14,035 nt of DNA from Palsa-1392 sp036493915 (GCA_036493915.1 DASXPA010000070.1:1-14035); one strand, 5' to 3'. Positions 1-9,492 are shown, counted from the first letter of the stretch. Program-made: numbers and translations. Notes: generated by a model from the sequence alone, not told the origin.

Positions 1-1
1 G

Positions 2-1618
<1,617 letters not shown>

Positions 1619-1654
1619 GCCGACCGGTTACTCAATAGCTTAAGCAATCAACCG

Positions 1655-1686
1655 CAGCCGGGTTCCGAAAGGGGCCCGGCTGTTTT
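1655..1686 (+). terminator. intrinsic terminator of groEL
   Basis: A 12-bp stem (1655-1666 with 1671-1682) contains an 8-bp perfect outer part, CAGCCGGG/CCCGGCTG, and two inner G-U pairs. It is closed by a GAAA tetraloop (1667-1670) and followed directly by TTTT (1683-1686). It lies 36 nt after the groEL stop and fits the standard Rho-independent terminator model. Confidence 0.9.
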
Positions 1687-1695
1687 GCTTTCTGG

Positions 1696-1777
1696 GCCTG
1701 CGACACCCGTCATAGTCGTAGGCGACAGGAGATCTCTGTTGGGGAAAACGCAGACAGAGTTCAGCCTGTCGATCGAC
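1696..1777. repeat. structured intergenic element: two adjacent hairpins
   Basis: Between the groEL terminator and the protease gene lie two inverted repeats side by side. The first pairs 1696-1704 with 1715-1723 (GCCTGCGAC / GTCGTAGGC, one G-U pair, 10-nt loop). The second pairs 1723-1729 with 1765-1771 (CGACAGG / CCTGTCG) and, nested inside, 1734-1739 with 1754-1759 (CTCTGT / ACAGAG). An optional outer GTCG/CGAC pair (1715-1718 with 1774-1777) would compete with the first hairpin, so the two folds may be mutually exclusive. There is no T-tract after it and no open frame of note. It may be a dispersed palindromic (REP- or MITE-like) element or a structured 5' leader; the sequence alone does not decide which. 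Confidence 0.5.
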
Positions 1778-1881
1778 CCTCGGCCGTAGTTTTTACGCCT
1801 CGCCTCGCAAGGCACGGGATTTCCGGTTGCAAGCATTCGATTCAGCGGCAGCTTTTGGACCGTCACTCAACCCGTTCTTTT

Positions 1882-4800
1882 ATGCGAATCTTATCCTGTC
1901 TTTCCGCTCTTTTGCTTACGGTTCTCTCGGTTTCGGCGCAGAAGTTGCCGGACACGACGCGGCTCCTGCGGTTCCCGACAACCAACGGCGACCAGATCGT
2001 TTTCTGCTACGCCGGTCAGGTTTACACTGTGGGAAAAGATGGCGGCACCGCGCGCCGCCTCACGAGCGGACCGGGTTACGCTTCGTTCCCGCATTTTTCA
2101 CCGGACGGAAAGCAGCTCGCCTTCACCTCGCATTACGACGGCAACACCGAAGTCTACGTCATGCCGGGGGACGGTGGCGTGCCCAAACGGCTAACGACTA
2201 CCGCCACGCTCAGCCGTGACGACATTTCTGATCGGATGGGACCGAACAACCTCGTCATGGGCTGGGAAAACACCAAGCCGCTGGTGATCTTTCGTTCCCG
2301 ACGCACTTCCTTTAACTCTTTCATTGGCGATCTCGAGACGGTCGGGATGGATGCCGACCTTCCGAAGCAATTGCCAGTCCCGCGCGGCGGCTTCGTTTCT
2401 TTTTCGCCAGACGACTCGAAGATGGCTTACAACCGCGTCTTTCGGGAGTTTCGCACCTGGAAACATTACCGCGGCGGCATGGCGGACGACGTCTGGATCT
2501 ATGATTTCAAGACTCAGCAGACCACGAACCTGACTAACAACCCCGGCCAGGATATCTGCCCGATGTGGGGACCGGATAACAAGATTTACTTCCTCTCAGA
2601 TCGCGACAATCGGATGAATCTTTACTCGATCGACCTGGACGGGAAAAACACCAAGCAGATCACTCATTTTACTGATTTTGACATCAAGTTCCCAACCATC
2701 GGTCAGGGTTCGATCGTCTTCGAGAACGCCGGGTATATCTGGCGTTACGACATTGCCAGCGGCCAGTTTGCTCCAGTGTCGATCGACATTAAGGAAGACT
2801 TCGACTCCGGTCGCGCGACTTATCTCGATGCCTCAAAGCATCTCGAATCCCTCCACCTCGCGCCGGATGGCGAGCGCGCCATCGTTGTCGCCCGCGGCGA
2901 TCTCTTTTCCGTTCCTGCGAAACACGGCACCGAGCGCGCCCTGAGTCCGACTTCCAACGCGCATGAACGCGACGCGGTCTGGTCGCCTGACGGCAAGTGG
3001 ATCGCGTATAACTCTGACGCCAGCGGTGAGAACGAGCTTTACGTCCGCTCGCAGGATGGGAAAGGCCAGCCGCAGCAGATTACCAAGAGCGCGGATACGT
3101 ATTACTACCAGCCGATCTGGTCGCCTGACAGCAAGAAGCTTCTCTGGAGCGATCGCTTGCAGCGGCTGCGCTATGTCGATGTAGCAAGTAAGGCCGTAAC
3201 CGAAGTCACCCACGACAAGGATGGCGAGATCGAGTCCTACGATTGGTCGCCTGATAGCAACTGGATCGGCTGGGCGCAACCGGAAGAGAACAATCAGGGA
3301 AAGGTCTATCTCTATTCACTCGCCAACAAGAAGCCGATTGCGGTAACGGACAGCTGGTATTCCTCCGGACGGGTCGCTTTTAGCGACGACGGGAAGTATT
3401 TAATGTTCTCCTCGAGCCGCGACTTCAAACCGACGTTCAGCGAAGAGGAATTTGAAAACATCTACGTCGATATGCAGCGTGTTTACCTCGTGACGCTATC
3501 GAAAGAGACGGAATCGCCTCTCGCGCCGCAGAGTGACGAGGTCGGGAAAGCGAAAAAGAAAGAGAAGGATAAAGAGAAGAAAGGCGACAAGCAGGAAGAG
3601 AAGAAGCCGGTCACTGTGAAGGTGGATATCGACGGCATTCAGAACCGGATCGTCGGCCTGGATATCACACCGGCCAATTACGAAAATCTTCGTTTGGTGG
3701 ACGGGCGCGTCTTCTATCTGCGCCGCACAGTTGGCGATAATAGCGGCGACGACAACGAAGAGGAAGGTCCCGGAAACGAAAAATGGCACCTCTGCTCTTA
3801 CAGCCTCGAAGATCGCAAAGAGACCGTCCTCGGCGATGTCAACAGCTACGAAATCAGCTTCGACGGGAAGAAGATGCTGGTAAAGATGGATAAAGATTAC
3901 GCGATCATCGATCTGCCGAAGGACAAGCTCGATACAAAGGATCATAAGCTCGCAATTAAGGATCTCGACGTGATCGCGGATCGCCATGCGGAGTGGAAGC
4001 AGATTTACTTCGAAGCGTGGCGGCAGATGCGGGACTTCTTTTATTCGCCGACCATGAATGGCGTCGATTGGAAAGCGATGCGGGATAAATACGCTGCGCT
4101 CGTCCCTTACGTAAACCATCGTAACGATCTCACCTATCTCATTGGCGAATTGATCGGTGAGCTGAATAACGGCCATAGCTATGTCGCCGGGGGCGAGCGT
4201 CCGCCCACGCCTCGGGTGAAGCTTGGCTTGCTCGGCGCCGAATTATCACGCGACCCAGGCTCTAAGGCGTATCGCATCGACCGCATCCTTCCCGGAGAAA
4301 ACTGGGATGACGACACGCGCTCACCTCTCACCGAAATTGGGCTGAACGTAAAGCCGGGGGATTACATTCTCGCGGTCAACGGCACACCGGTTTCGAGCTT
4401 GCCGAATATCTATGACGCGCTCATCGGCACCGCGGGCAAACAAGTCATTCTGCGCGTCAACTCAAAAGCGAGCGATGCGGGCGCCCGCGATATCACCGTC
4501 GTCCCGACCGCTGATGAGTCACCGCTTTATTACCTCGCCTGGGTGCAGCACAACATCGATTACGTAAACAAGAAGACGAACGGTGAGGTTGGCTATGTGC
4601 ACATCCCCGACATGGGTCAGCCGGGATTGAACGAATTCACGAAGCGCTACTTTCCGCAGATTCGCAAAAAGGCGCTGATCGTGGATGTGCGTGGGAATGG
4701 CGGCGGCTTTGTGTCGCCGCTCGTGATTGAGCGACTGCGGCGCGCGCTCGTGATGGTAGAGATGTTCCGCAATGGTGTCCCGGAACCGAACCCTCCGCAG

Positions 4801-5214
4801 ACTTTCCTCGGCCCGATGTGCACTCTTATCGATGAGTTCTCCGCCTCGGACGGCGACATCTTTCCTTATCGCTTCAAGACCTTGAAGCTGGGCAAACTCA
4901 TTGGCAAACGCACCTGGGGCGGTGTCATTGGAATTCGAAATCCGCTCCCGCTGATCGATGGGGGCCAGCTCTTCAAGCCTGAGTTCGCGCCGTACTCGAA
5001 AGAGGGCAAAGGCTGGATTATCGAAAGTCATGGAGTGGATCCTGACATCGTGGTAGATAACGATCCGGCGAAGGAATTCCACGGCGAGGATCAACAACTG
5101 GATCGCGGGATTCAGGAAATGCAGACCGAGATGAAGACGAAGAGCTACACTTTGCCGCCGATCCCGCCATTCCCGAACCGCAATCCCGCGGCGCAGCCTT
5201 CGCCGGGAGCTTAG
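1882..5214 (+). CDS. exported tricorn-type serine protease (S41 family, TolB-like propellers + PDZ)
   Basis: Predicted peptidase of the tricorn family, which degrades peptides fed through beta-propellers; 1110 residues from ATG 1882. Residues 1-19 form a signal peptide (MRILSC, hydrophobic core LSALLLTVLSV, cleavage likely VSA-Q20), so the protein should act outside the cytoplasm. The order is: a first WD40/TolB-like propeller (about 28-310, blades with FSPDGKQLAF-type motifs), a second propeller (about 320-545, WSPDGKWIAY, WSPDSKKLLW, WSPDSNWIGW), a Lys/Glu-rich linker (about 554-576), a helical region (about 690-770), a PDZ domain (about 779-875) and the S41 catalytic domain. Candidate catalytic residues are His765 (NNGHSYV), Ser989 (FSASDGD) and Glu1048 (IIESHGVDPD). 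Their spacing of 224 and 59 is close to tricorn His746, Ser965 and Glu1023. DVRGNGGG (935-942) is the usual S41 loop. A TTG at 1855 would extend the frame by nine residues but would put charged residues before the signal peptide. No strong ribosome site is seen. The Pro-rich C-terminus (PPIPPFPNRNP) follows the catalytic domain. Confidence 0.93.
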   Translation: MRILSCLSALLLTVLSVSAQKLPDTTRLLRFPTTNGDQIVFCYAGQVYTVGKDGGTARRLTSGPGYASFPHFSPDGKQLAFTSHYDGNTEVYVMPGDGGVPKRLTTTATLSRDDISDRMGPNNLVMGWENTKPLVIFRSRRTSFNSFIGDLETVGMDADLPKQLPVPRGGFVSFSPDDSKMAYNRVFREFRTWKHYRGGMADDVWIYDFKTQQTTNLTNNPGQDICPMWGPDNKIYFLSDRDNRMNLYSIDLDGKNTKQITHFTDFDIKFPTIGQGSIVFENAGYIWRYDIASGQFAPVSIDIKEDFDSGRATYLDASKHLESLHLAPDGERAIVVARGDLFSVPAKHGTERALSPTSNAHERDAVWSPDGKWIAYNSDASGENELYVRSQDGKGQPQQITKSADTYYYQPIWSPDSKKLLWSDRLQRLRYVDVASKAVTEVTHDKDGEIESYDWSPDSNWIGWAQPEENNQGKVYLYSLANKKPIAVTDSWYSSGRVAFSDDGKYLMFSSSRDFKPTFSEEEFENIYVDMQRVYLVTLSKETESPLAPQSDEVGKAKKKEKDKEKKGDKQEEKKPVTVKVDIDGIQNRIVGLDITPANYENLRLVDGRVFYLRRTVGDNSGDDNEEEGPGNEKWHLCSYSLEDRKETVLGDVNSYEISFDGKKMLVKMDKDYAIIDLPKDKLDTKDHKLAIKDLDVIADRHAEWKQIYFEAWRQMRDFFYSPTMNGVDWKAMRDKYAALVPYVNHRNDLTYLIGELIGELNNGHSYVAGGERPPTPRVKLGLLGAELSRDPGSKAYRIDRILPGENWDDDTRSPLTEIGLNVKPGDYILAVNGTPVSSLPNIYDALIGTAGKQVILRVNSKASDAGARDITVVPTADESPLYYLAWVQHNIDYVNKKTNGEVGYVHIPDMGQPGLNEFTKRYFPQIRKKALIVDVRGNGGGFVSPLVIERLRRALVMVEMFRNGVPEPNPPQTFLGPMCTLIDEFSASDGDIFPYRFKTLKLGKLIGKRTWGGVIGIRNPLPLIDGGQLFKPEFAPYSKEGKGWIIESHGVDPDIVVDNDPAKEFHGEDQQLDRGIQEMQTEMKTKSYTLPPIPPFPNRNPAAQPSPGA

Positions 5215-5284
5215 CCGCAGAGGACGCTGAGGGCGCAGAGAGTTGTTAGTCGCTAACTTTCTCTGCGAACTCAGCGGCGTCCGC
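5215..5284. repeat. long imperfect palindrome between protease and hydrolase genes
   Basis: It starts right after the protease stop codon and almost fills the gap. Stems are 5226-5231 with 5270-5275 (GCTGAG/CTCAGC), 5234-5241 with 5260-5267 (CGCAGAGA/TCTCTGCG) and an apical 5245-5249 with 5253-5257 (GTTAG/CTAAC) closed by a TCG loop. Outer flanks (GCAGAGGAC and GTCCGCG) pair partly. There is no T-tract, so it is not a standard terminator. The near-symmetrical arms suggest a dispersed palindromic repeat, possibly also limiting 3'-end decay of the protease mRNA; that role is inference. Confidence 0.55.
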
Positions 5285-5290
5285 GCTCGC

Positions 5291-5294
5291 GAGG
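5291..5294 (+). promoter_or_regulatory. Shine-Dalgarno site of the MBL-fold gene
   Basis: GAGG lies 7 nt before ATG 5302. This supports that start. It sits just outside the palindrome, so folding of the palindrome would leave it accessible. Confidence 0.6.
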
Positions 5295-5301
5295 CGGTGT
5301 A

Positions 5302-6201
5302 ATGGTTCACGTCCTCGATACGCTGCATCTCGCCCGACCTTCGATCATTGCTGTGACGGTCATCGAGACGGCAGGTGGATTGGCTTTGTTCGATACGGGA
5401 CCTGAATCGACCTTCGAGAACGTTGCGGCAGGCTTGCGCGGGATAGGCGCAAAGACGAAGGATGTGCGGCATGTCTTTCTAAGTCACATTCATTTCGATC
5501 ATGCGGGCGCCGCGTGGCGCTTCGCAGAGCTGGGCACAAACATCTATGTCCATCCACGGGGCGCGCCACATCTGCTCGATCCGACGAAGCTCGTTGACTC
5601 GGCCACGCGCATTTTCGGCGACGACATGAAAAGACTCTGGGGACGCTTTGCCCCGGTGCCGGAGCAGCGTCTCAAAGTTCTGAAGGATGGTGATCTCGTC
5701 AGAATTGGCTCGCTCGCAGTTCGCGCCATTGAGACGCCTGGACACGCTTCTCATCATCACATCTATCATTGGGATGATAATGTCTTTGGAGGTGACGTCG
5801 CCGGCGTGCGGATAGGTTCGGGGCCGCCCATTCCGCCCTTTGTTCCGCCGGAGCTGGATGTCGAAGCCTGGGTGGGGTCGCTAAGAAAAATTCGAAAGCT
5901 CGACGCGGCCCATCTCTATCTCCCGCACTTTGGGCTCGCGCCCGGGTCGGTCGATGAACACCTTGATCAAATGGAGGAGAGGGTGCACCGCTGGTCATCC
6001 TGGTTTCGGGAGCGGCTAGCTGCGGGTCAGGAAAGTAGTCAGCTGGCCGCCGACTTTACCGCGTATGAGCATTCTGACCTCCGCCGAGCTGGTGCGACGG
6101 AAAAAGAAGTGACCGATTACGAAGCTGCCGATCCAAGCTACATGGCAGTCAGCGCCGCTTCCCGCTATTGGCAGAAACGCGGCGGTTGGATTAGTCGCTA
6201 G
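5302..6201 (+). CDS. metallo-beta-lactamase-fold hydrolase
   Basis: Predicted zinc-dependent hydrolase of 299 residues with no signal peptide or membrane segment, so probably cytosolic. The metal-binding set of the superfamily is complete: His62, His64, Asp66 and His67 in SHIHFDHAG (HxHxDH), His148 in ETPGHASHHH, Asp165 in FGGDVAG and His209 in LPHFG. The second strand FDTGPES is also typical. The HxHxDH form with the central GGD aspartate fits the glyoxalase II/lactonase-like group better than true beta-lactamases. A helical C-terminal part (about 215-299) resembles the extra segment of many such hydrolases. The substrate cannot be told from sequence. The gene follows the protease by 87 bp in the same direction with its own ribosome site; co-transcription is possible. 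It ends stop-to-stop with the convergent gene to its right. Confidence 0.92.
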   Translation: MVHVLDTLHLARPSIIAVTVIETAGGLALFDTGPESTFENVAAGLRGIGAKTKDVRHVFLSHIHFDHAGAAWRFAELGTNIYVHPRGAPHLLDPTKLVDSATRIFGDDMKRLWGRFAPVPEQRLKVLKDGDLVRIGSLAVRAIETPGHASHHHIYHWDDNVFGGDVAGVRIGSGPPIPPFVPPELDVEAWVGSLRKIRKLDAAHLYLPHFGLAPGSVDEHLDQMEERVHRWSSWFRERLAAGQESSQLAADFTAYEHSDLRRAGATEKEVTDYEAADPSYMAVSAASRYWQKRGGWISR

Positions 6202-8115
6202 CTAGGGGATCGAGTGACCGGTCCTGCTCTTCGTGAAGGACGCATCTGACGCGTTGATCGTTCCGTCGAGATTCAGGTCGGAGCGGAAGTTAATCGCGGA
6301 GGCGGTTTGTCCGGACCGGGATTTCACCTGACTCACGTCCGATCCATTCGTCACGCGGTCTCCGCTCGAATCCCCGACGAGGAAACCAAAGGGTACGTCG
6401 CCGTGCTGCTGACCATCCCCGTTGATGTTTTGCACGCGCAATGTCATCACTTGGACATCCGTGACTCCCGTTAGCTGGGCCGTCATGGAGTTACCACTAA
6501 ACGAGATCGCCCCAACTGTCGCGGTACCACTGACGACCTGCACCTCTCCGGACGTGACCGGACCATCAAAGGTGAAGACAGCATTGTAAGTGCTGGAGCT
6601 TCGATCTTCCACCCCCGAACTGCCGGTCAGCGGCATCGGAATGTCGAACGTTCCGGCTGCGCCATGGGTGAGCCGGGAAGCAGCGCTCACCAAACTCAGT
6701 CCGACGCCGGCGGGAGCGACGCGCACGTAGTAGACATCTTCTTCTCCGTTAAAGGTCGCGGCGTAAGCGACGTCGCCGCCGGTGTTGTCGGAGACGATCG
6801 TCATGTAATCGCCCATTTTGTTCTGGTTGGGATATCCGAGAAAGGGATTGAAAGAATTACTTACAGCAACGTTAGGCGCCCACGTATTACCGCCATCGGT
6901 GCTGTAGGAATAGAAGAGTTGCGAATCGGTGTTATTGCCAGCATTGCGGGTGTCGAGCCAGACGGAATCAATCCGGCCGTTCGGCGCCACGGCAAGGGTA
7001 CCCATCCAATGCCACTTGTTGTGATTTACCGGATCGTCATTTACCCGCACAGGTGCGCTAAAGGTTTGTCCGCCATCCGTGCTGCGCACGATCATCACGT
7101 CGCTCCCGTTGTTCGCGCCGGTGGGCTGCACGCTTGCTAACATATAGACGTTGTTGTTCGTGCTCGTGCCGGAACGATCCACTTTGAGGAAGATCTGACC
7201 GACTAACCCATCCGGGTTGATCGGCGCGCTGAAGTCTATGTCTCCACCCAGGTTCACTTGGATGCTCTGGTCGAAGGTCGGAGTCGCGCCGCTATCCTTG
7301 GCGTTAGTAGATCGGTCGCACCAAACTTCCCCGGTGTTCAGGTTCACGCCACCGATAAAGAGGTTGCCGTTTGTATCGACATCCTGAGTTCCCCAAGACG
7401 GCGAATGGGGAATGTTGATTGGGTTTAGCCAGGTGAAGCCGCCGTCGGTCGAGCGGGTAAATTGTCGTCCGCCATAGTTATTCCCGCCGGTGCTCCAGCT
7501 CTGGTATTGAAAGCCGTGGCCGATGCTGTTGGTGTTGTCGATCGTGAACCACTGCTTATCGCCACCCTTGGCTGGAGCAAGATTCGTCCAGGACATGCCG
7601 CCATCCAGCGAGCGCCACATGTCGTCGAAAAATGTCTCGAGAAGACTGAGATAGTAAAGATTGCCGATGTCATTGGAATCCAAGACCGGATCGCTCCGAA
7701 AGACGTTATTCTCGAGCACACCAGGGAAAGTCCAAGACGCGCCGGCGTTTGTCGTGTAACCCCAACCGCCTTGGCGAAAGTTGGACGCGACACTGTTAAA
7801 CTGCCGCCAACCGATGGCCATCCGATTATGGTTTGTCGGGTCCACGGCGATAGAAGGTTCGTTCGCCGCGTCGCCAGTGATGTTTTGACCATTCGCGGAC
7901 ACATTAACCTGGATGCTCGTGAAAACGTCATGCTGCGAAATCATTCGCGGCGAAACCCCGGTGCGCCAGACATAGACCGGCGGATCGTCGTATTTCTCGA
8001 GTTCCTCATTCGGGAGCGGCTTATGGCGAGCCTGCGCCGAAACGAGGGGGAAAAATGCCAAGGCTAAAAAGGTGACGCGTAACCCACTCGAAGACCGCAA
8101 GCTCAATAGACGCAT
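6202..8115 (-). CDS. secreted Asp-box (BNR) beta-propeller protein with dockerin-like C-terminus
   Basis: A 637-residue exported protein. The N-terminus has a basic stretch and a hydrophobic core (VTFLALAFFPLVSAQA), a signal peptide with likely cleavage near residue 28-29. Five Asp-box motifs of the sialidase/BNR type are visible: TTNAGASW (121-128), SLDGGMSW (169-176), STDGGFTW (222-229), STDGGQTF (345-352) and STDGGNTW (405-412). They indicate a beta-propeller. Residues about 495-570 look like a beta-sandwich. The C-terminus holds two calcium-loop repeats, GDSSGDRVTNGSDVSQVKSR (581-600) and LNLDGTINASDASFTKSR (614-631), as in type I dockerins (nt 6217-6375). Sialidase catalytic residues (Arg triad, Tyr/Glu pair) are not evident, so hydrolase activity is unproven; a binding or surface role is equally possible. 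The start at 8115 has no clear ribosome site. The gene is divergent from the acyl-CoA dehydrogenase gene. Confidence 0.88.
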   Translation of the reverse strand: MRLLSLRSSSGLRVTFLALAFFPLVSAQARHKPLPNEELEKYDDPPVYVWRTGVSPRMISQHDVFTSIQVNVSANGQNITGDAANEPSIAVDPTNHNRMAIGWRQFNSVASNFRQGGWGYTTNAGASWTFPGVLENNVFRSDPVLDSNDIGNLYYLSLLETFFDDMWRSLDGGMSWTNLAPAKGGDKQWFTIDNTNSIGHGFQYQSWSTGGNNYGGRQFTRSTDGGFTWLNPINIPHSPSWGTQDVDTNGNLFIGGVNLNTGEVWCDRSTNAKDSGATPTFDQSIQVNLGGDIDFSAPINPDGLVGQIFLKVDRSGTSTNNNVYMLASVQPTGANNGSDVMIVRSTDGGQTFSAPVRVNDDPVNHNKWHWMGTLAVAPNGRIDSVWLDTRNAGNNTDSQLFYSYSTDGGNTWAPNVAVSNSFNPFLGYPNQNKMGDYMTIVSDNTGGDVAYAATFNGEEDVYYVRVAPAGVGLSLVSAASRLTHGAAGTFDIPMPLTGSSGVEDRSSSTYNAVFTFDGPVTSGEVQVVSGTATVGAISFSGNSMTAQLTGVTDVQVMTLRVQNINGDGQQHGDVPFGFLVGDSSGDRVTNGSDVSQVKSRSGQTASAINFRSDLNLDGTINASDASFTKSRTGHSIP

Positions 8116-8251
8116 AAGGGCGCATTGTATGGGATTCGATCAGCTTCCGTCAACTCTTCCGACGGCGTGGGGTGCGCAGCCGAAGTTCGACGCTGACGAA
8201 TCGCTCTCACAGGCTACAGTTTTGAGATCGCAGTCTGACAATAAAGTAATC
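8116..8251. promoter_or_regulatory. divergent promoter region
   Basis: These 136 bp separate the start codons of the secreted propeller gene (leftward) and the acyl-CoA dehydrogenase gene (rightward), so both promoters should lie here. I see no convincing -35/-10 pair, operator palindrome or strong ribosome site on either strand. TTGAGA at 8222-8227 is the best -35-like hexamer for the rightward gene but lacks a good partner. Confidence 0.4.
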
Positions 8252-9451
8252 ATGGCAACTTTTACAGCCGCCGATTTTTTTCAGCTCGAGGATCTGCTCA
8301 CGGCGGAAGAGCGCCACATTCGAGACAGCGTGCGGGACTGGGTGGAGAGGCGTTTTCTACCGGTCGTGGCGCGACATTACCGCGACGGCACTTTCCCGGT
8401 GGAATTCATCCCGGAGCTGGCCCAGCTGGGTGTGTTCGGGCCGAGCATCGAAGGCCGCGGTTGCGCCGGACTTGGGAGCACCGCCGCCGGCCTCATGATG
8501 CAGGAGCTGGAGCGGGGTGACAGCGGTCTGCGGACGTTTGCTTCGGTGCAAGGATCGCTCGCGATGATGGCGATAGACCTCTTCGGCTCAGAGGAACAAA
8601 AGGACCGCTGGCTGCCATCAATGGCAAAAGGCGAAAAGCTCGGTTGTTTTGCTCTGACTGAACCTGGCGCCGGTTCGAATCCTGCCGCGCTGACATCACG
8701 GGCGCTTAAGGCCTCCGACGGCTACCGTCTGAGCGGGACGAAGAAGTGGATCGGAAACGGAACGATCGCAGATGTCGCGATCGTTTGGGCGAAGATCGAT
8801 GGCGAACCCAGCACCGACGGCGGAAACGCCGACGCAATTCGCGGCTTTTTGGTTGAGAAGGAAACGCCGGGATTTTCCGCCACACTTATCGAAGGGAAGC
8901 TCTCTCTCCGTGCCGCGCTTACCGCTGAGTTACAATTCAATGACTGCGACTTACCCGCTACTTCGTTGTTACCGAAGAGCTCCGGTTTGCGTTCACCACT
9001 TACTTGCCTCAACCATGCCCGCTACGGCATCGCCTGGGGCGCGATCGGCGCGGCGATGGCTTGTTACGATGAAGCCCGTCAATATGCAATGCAACGGGAA
9101 CAGTTCGGCCGCCCTCTTGCCAGCTTTCAGCTCGTTCAGGCGAAGCTGGTCAGTATGTTGACCGAAATCACGAAGGCTCAGCTGCTGGCTCACCGGCTGG
9201 CGCAGCTCAAGGACGCGGGCGCGGCCAAACATTATCACATCTCCATGGCCAAAATGAACAACGTGGAGATCGCGCTTGAGATCGCTCGCTCCGCGCGCGA
9301 CCTGCTCGGCGCTGTCGGCATTCTCGACGATCACCAATGCTTCCGACATATGTGTAACTTGGAAAGCGTGAAGACCTATGAAGGTACCCACGACATCCAT
9401 CGGCTCATTCTCGGCCAGCATATCACGGGGCTATCGGCGTTCGGTTGCTGA
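8252..9451 (+). CDS. acyl-CoA dehydrogenase, glutaryl-CoA dehydrogenase-like
   Basis: FAD-dependent flavoenzyme of 399 residues that should oxidise an acyl-CoA to the enoyl-CoA. It matches the glutaryl-CoA dehydrogenase subfamily along its whole length: FQLEDLLTAEE at the start, LGCFALTEPGAGSNP (signature 1 region), KLSLRAALTAE, LNHARYGIAWGAIGA, QREQFGRPLASFQLVQAKL (signature 2 region) and VKTYEGTHDIHRLILGQ. The last contains the catalytic base Glu377. Arg94, of the Arg-Ser pair that binds the glutaryl carboxylate in the human enzyme, is kept, but the Ser is Thr95. The signature GSD is GSN here (Asn143). Substrate and decarboxylating ability are therefore open; glutaryl-CoA in lysine/tryptophan breakdown is the first guess. 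The ATG at 8252 is chosen because family similarity begins there; upstream in-frame codons lie inside the divergent gene. It appears to be a single-gene unit. Confidence 0.93.
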   Translation: MATFTAADFFQLEDLLTAEERHIRDSVRDWVERRFLPVVARHYRDGTFPVEFIPELAQLGVFGPSIEGRGCAGLGSTAAGLMMQELERGDSGLRTFASVQGSLAMMAIDLFGSEEQKDRWLPSMAKGEKLGCFALTEPGAGSNPAALTSRALKASDGYRLSGTKKWIGNGTIADVAIVWAKIDGEPSTDGGNADAIRGFLVEKETPGFSATLIEGKLSLRAALTAELQFNDCDLPATSLLPKSSGLRSPLTCLNHARYGIAWGAIGAAMACYDEARQYAMQREQFGRPLASFQLVQAKLVSMLTEITKAQLLAHRLAQLKDAGAAKHYHISMAKMNNVEIALEIARSARDLLGAVGILDDHQCFRHMCNLESVKTYEGTHDIHRLILGQHITGLSAFGC

Positions 9452-9467
9452 CGCTGACTCATTTCGT

Positions 9468-9492
9468 TCGCGCGCATCTTTCAGGCGCGCGA
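9468..9492. other. GC-rich stem-loop after the acyl-CoA dehydrogenase gene
   Basis: An 8-bp perfect stem, TCGCGCGC (9468-9475) with GCGCGCGA (9485-9492), has a 9-nt loop and begins 17 nt after the stop codon. It is followed by GAAAA rather than a T-tract, so it is not a canonical intrinsic terminator. It may protect the mRNA 3' end or help factor-dependent termination. Confidence 0.45.

Noticed and set aside
1855..1881. TTG at 1855 as start of the tricorn-type protease
   Set aside because: It would add nine charged residues before a good signal peptide; ATG 1882 gives a standard export signal.
4519..5472. 317-residue open frame on the minus strand over the protease end and MBL start
   Set aside because: It is antisense to two well-supported genes, has an Arg/Leu/His-rich composition and no recognisable motif; such frames are common opposite high-GC genes.
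7462..8067. 201-residue plus-strand frame opposite the propeller gene
   Set aside because: It is antisense to the signal peptide and propeller of a convincing gene and shows no motif.
8222..8250. TTGAGA (8222) with AGTAAT (8245) as a promoter for the acyl-CoA dehydrogenase
   Set aside because: The -10 match is poor and would place the transcript start at or past the ATG.
8072..8251. Upstream in-frame start for the acyl-CoA dehydrogenase
   Set aside because: The added 60 residues overlap the divergent gene's signal-peptide codons and have no family similarity; similarity begins at ATG 8252.
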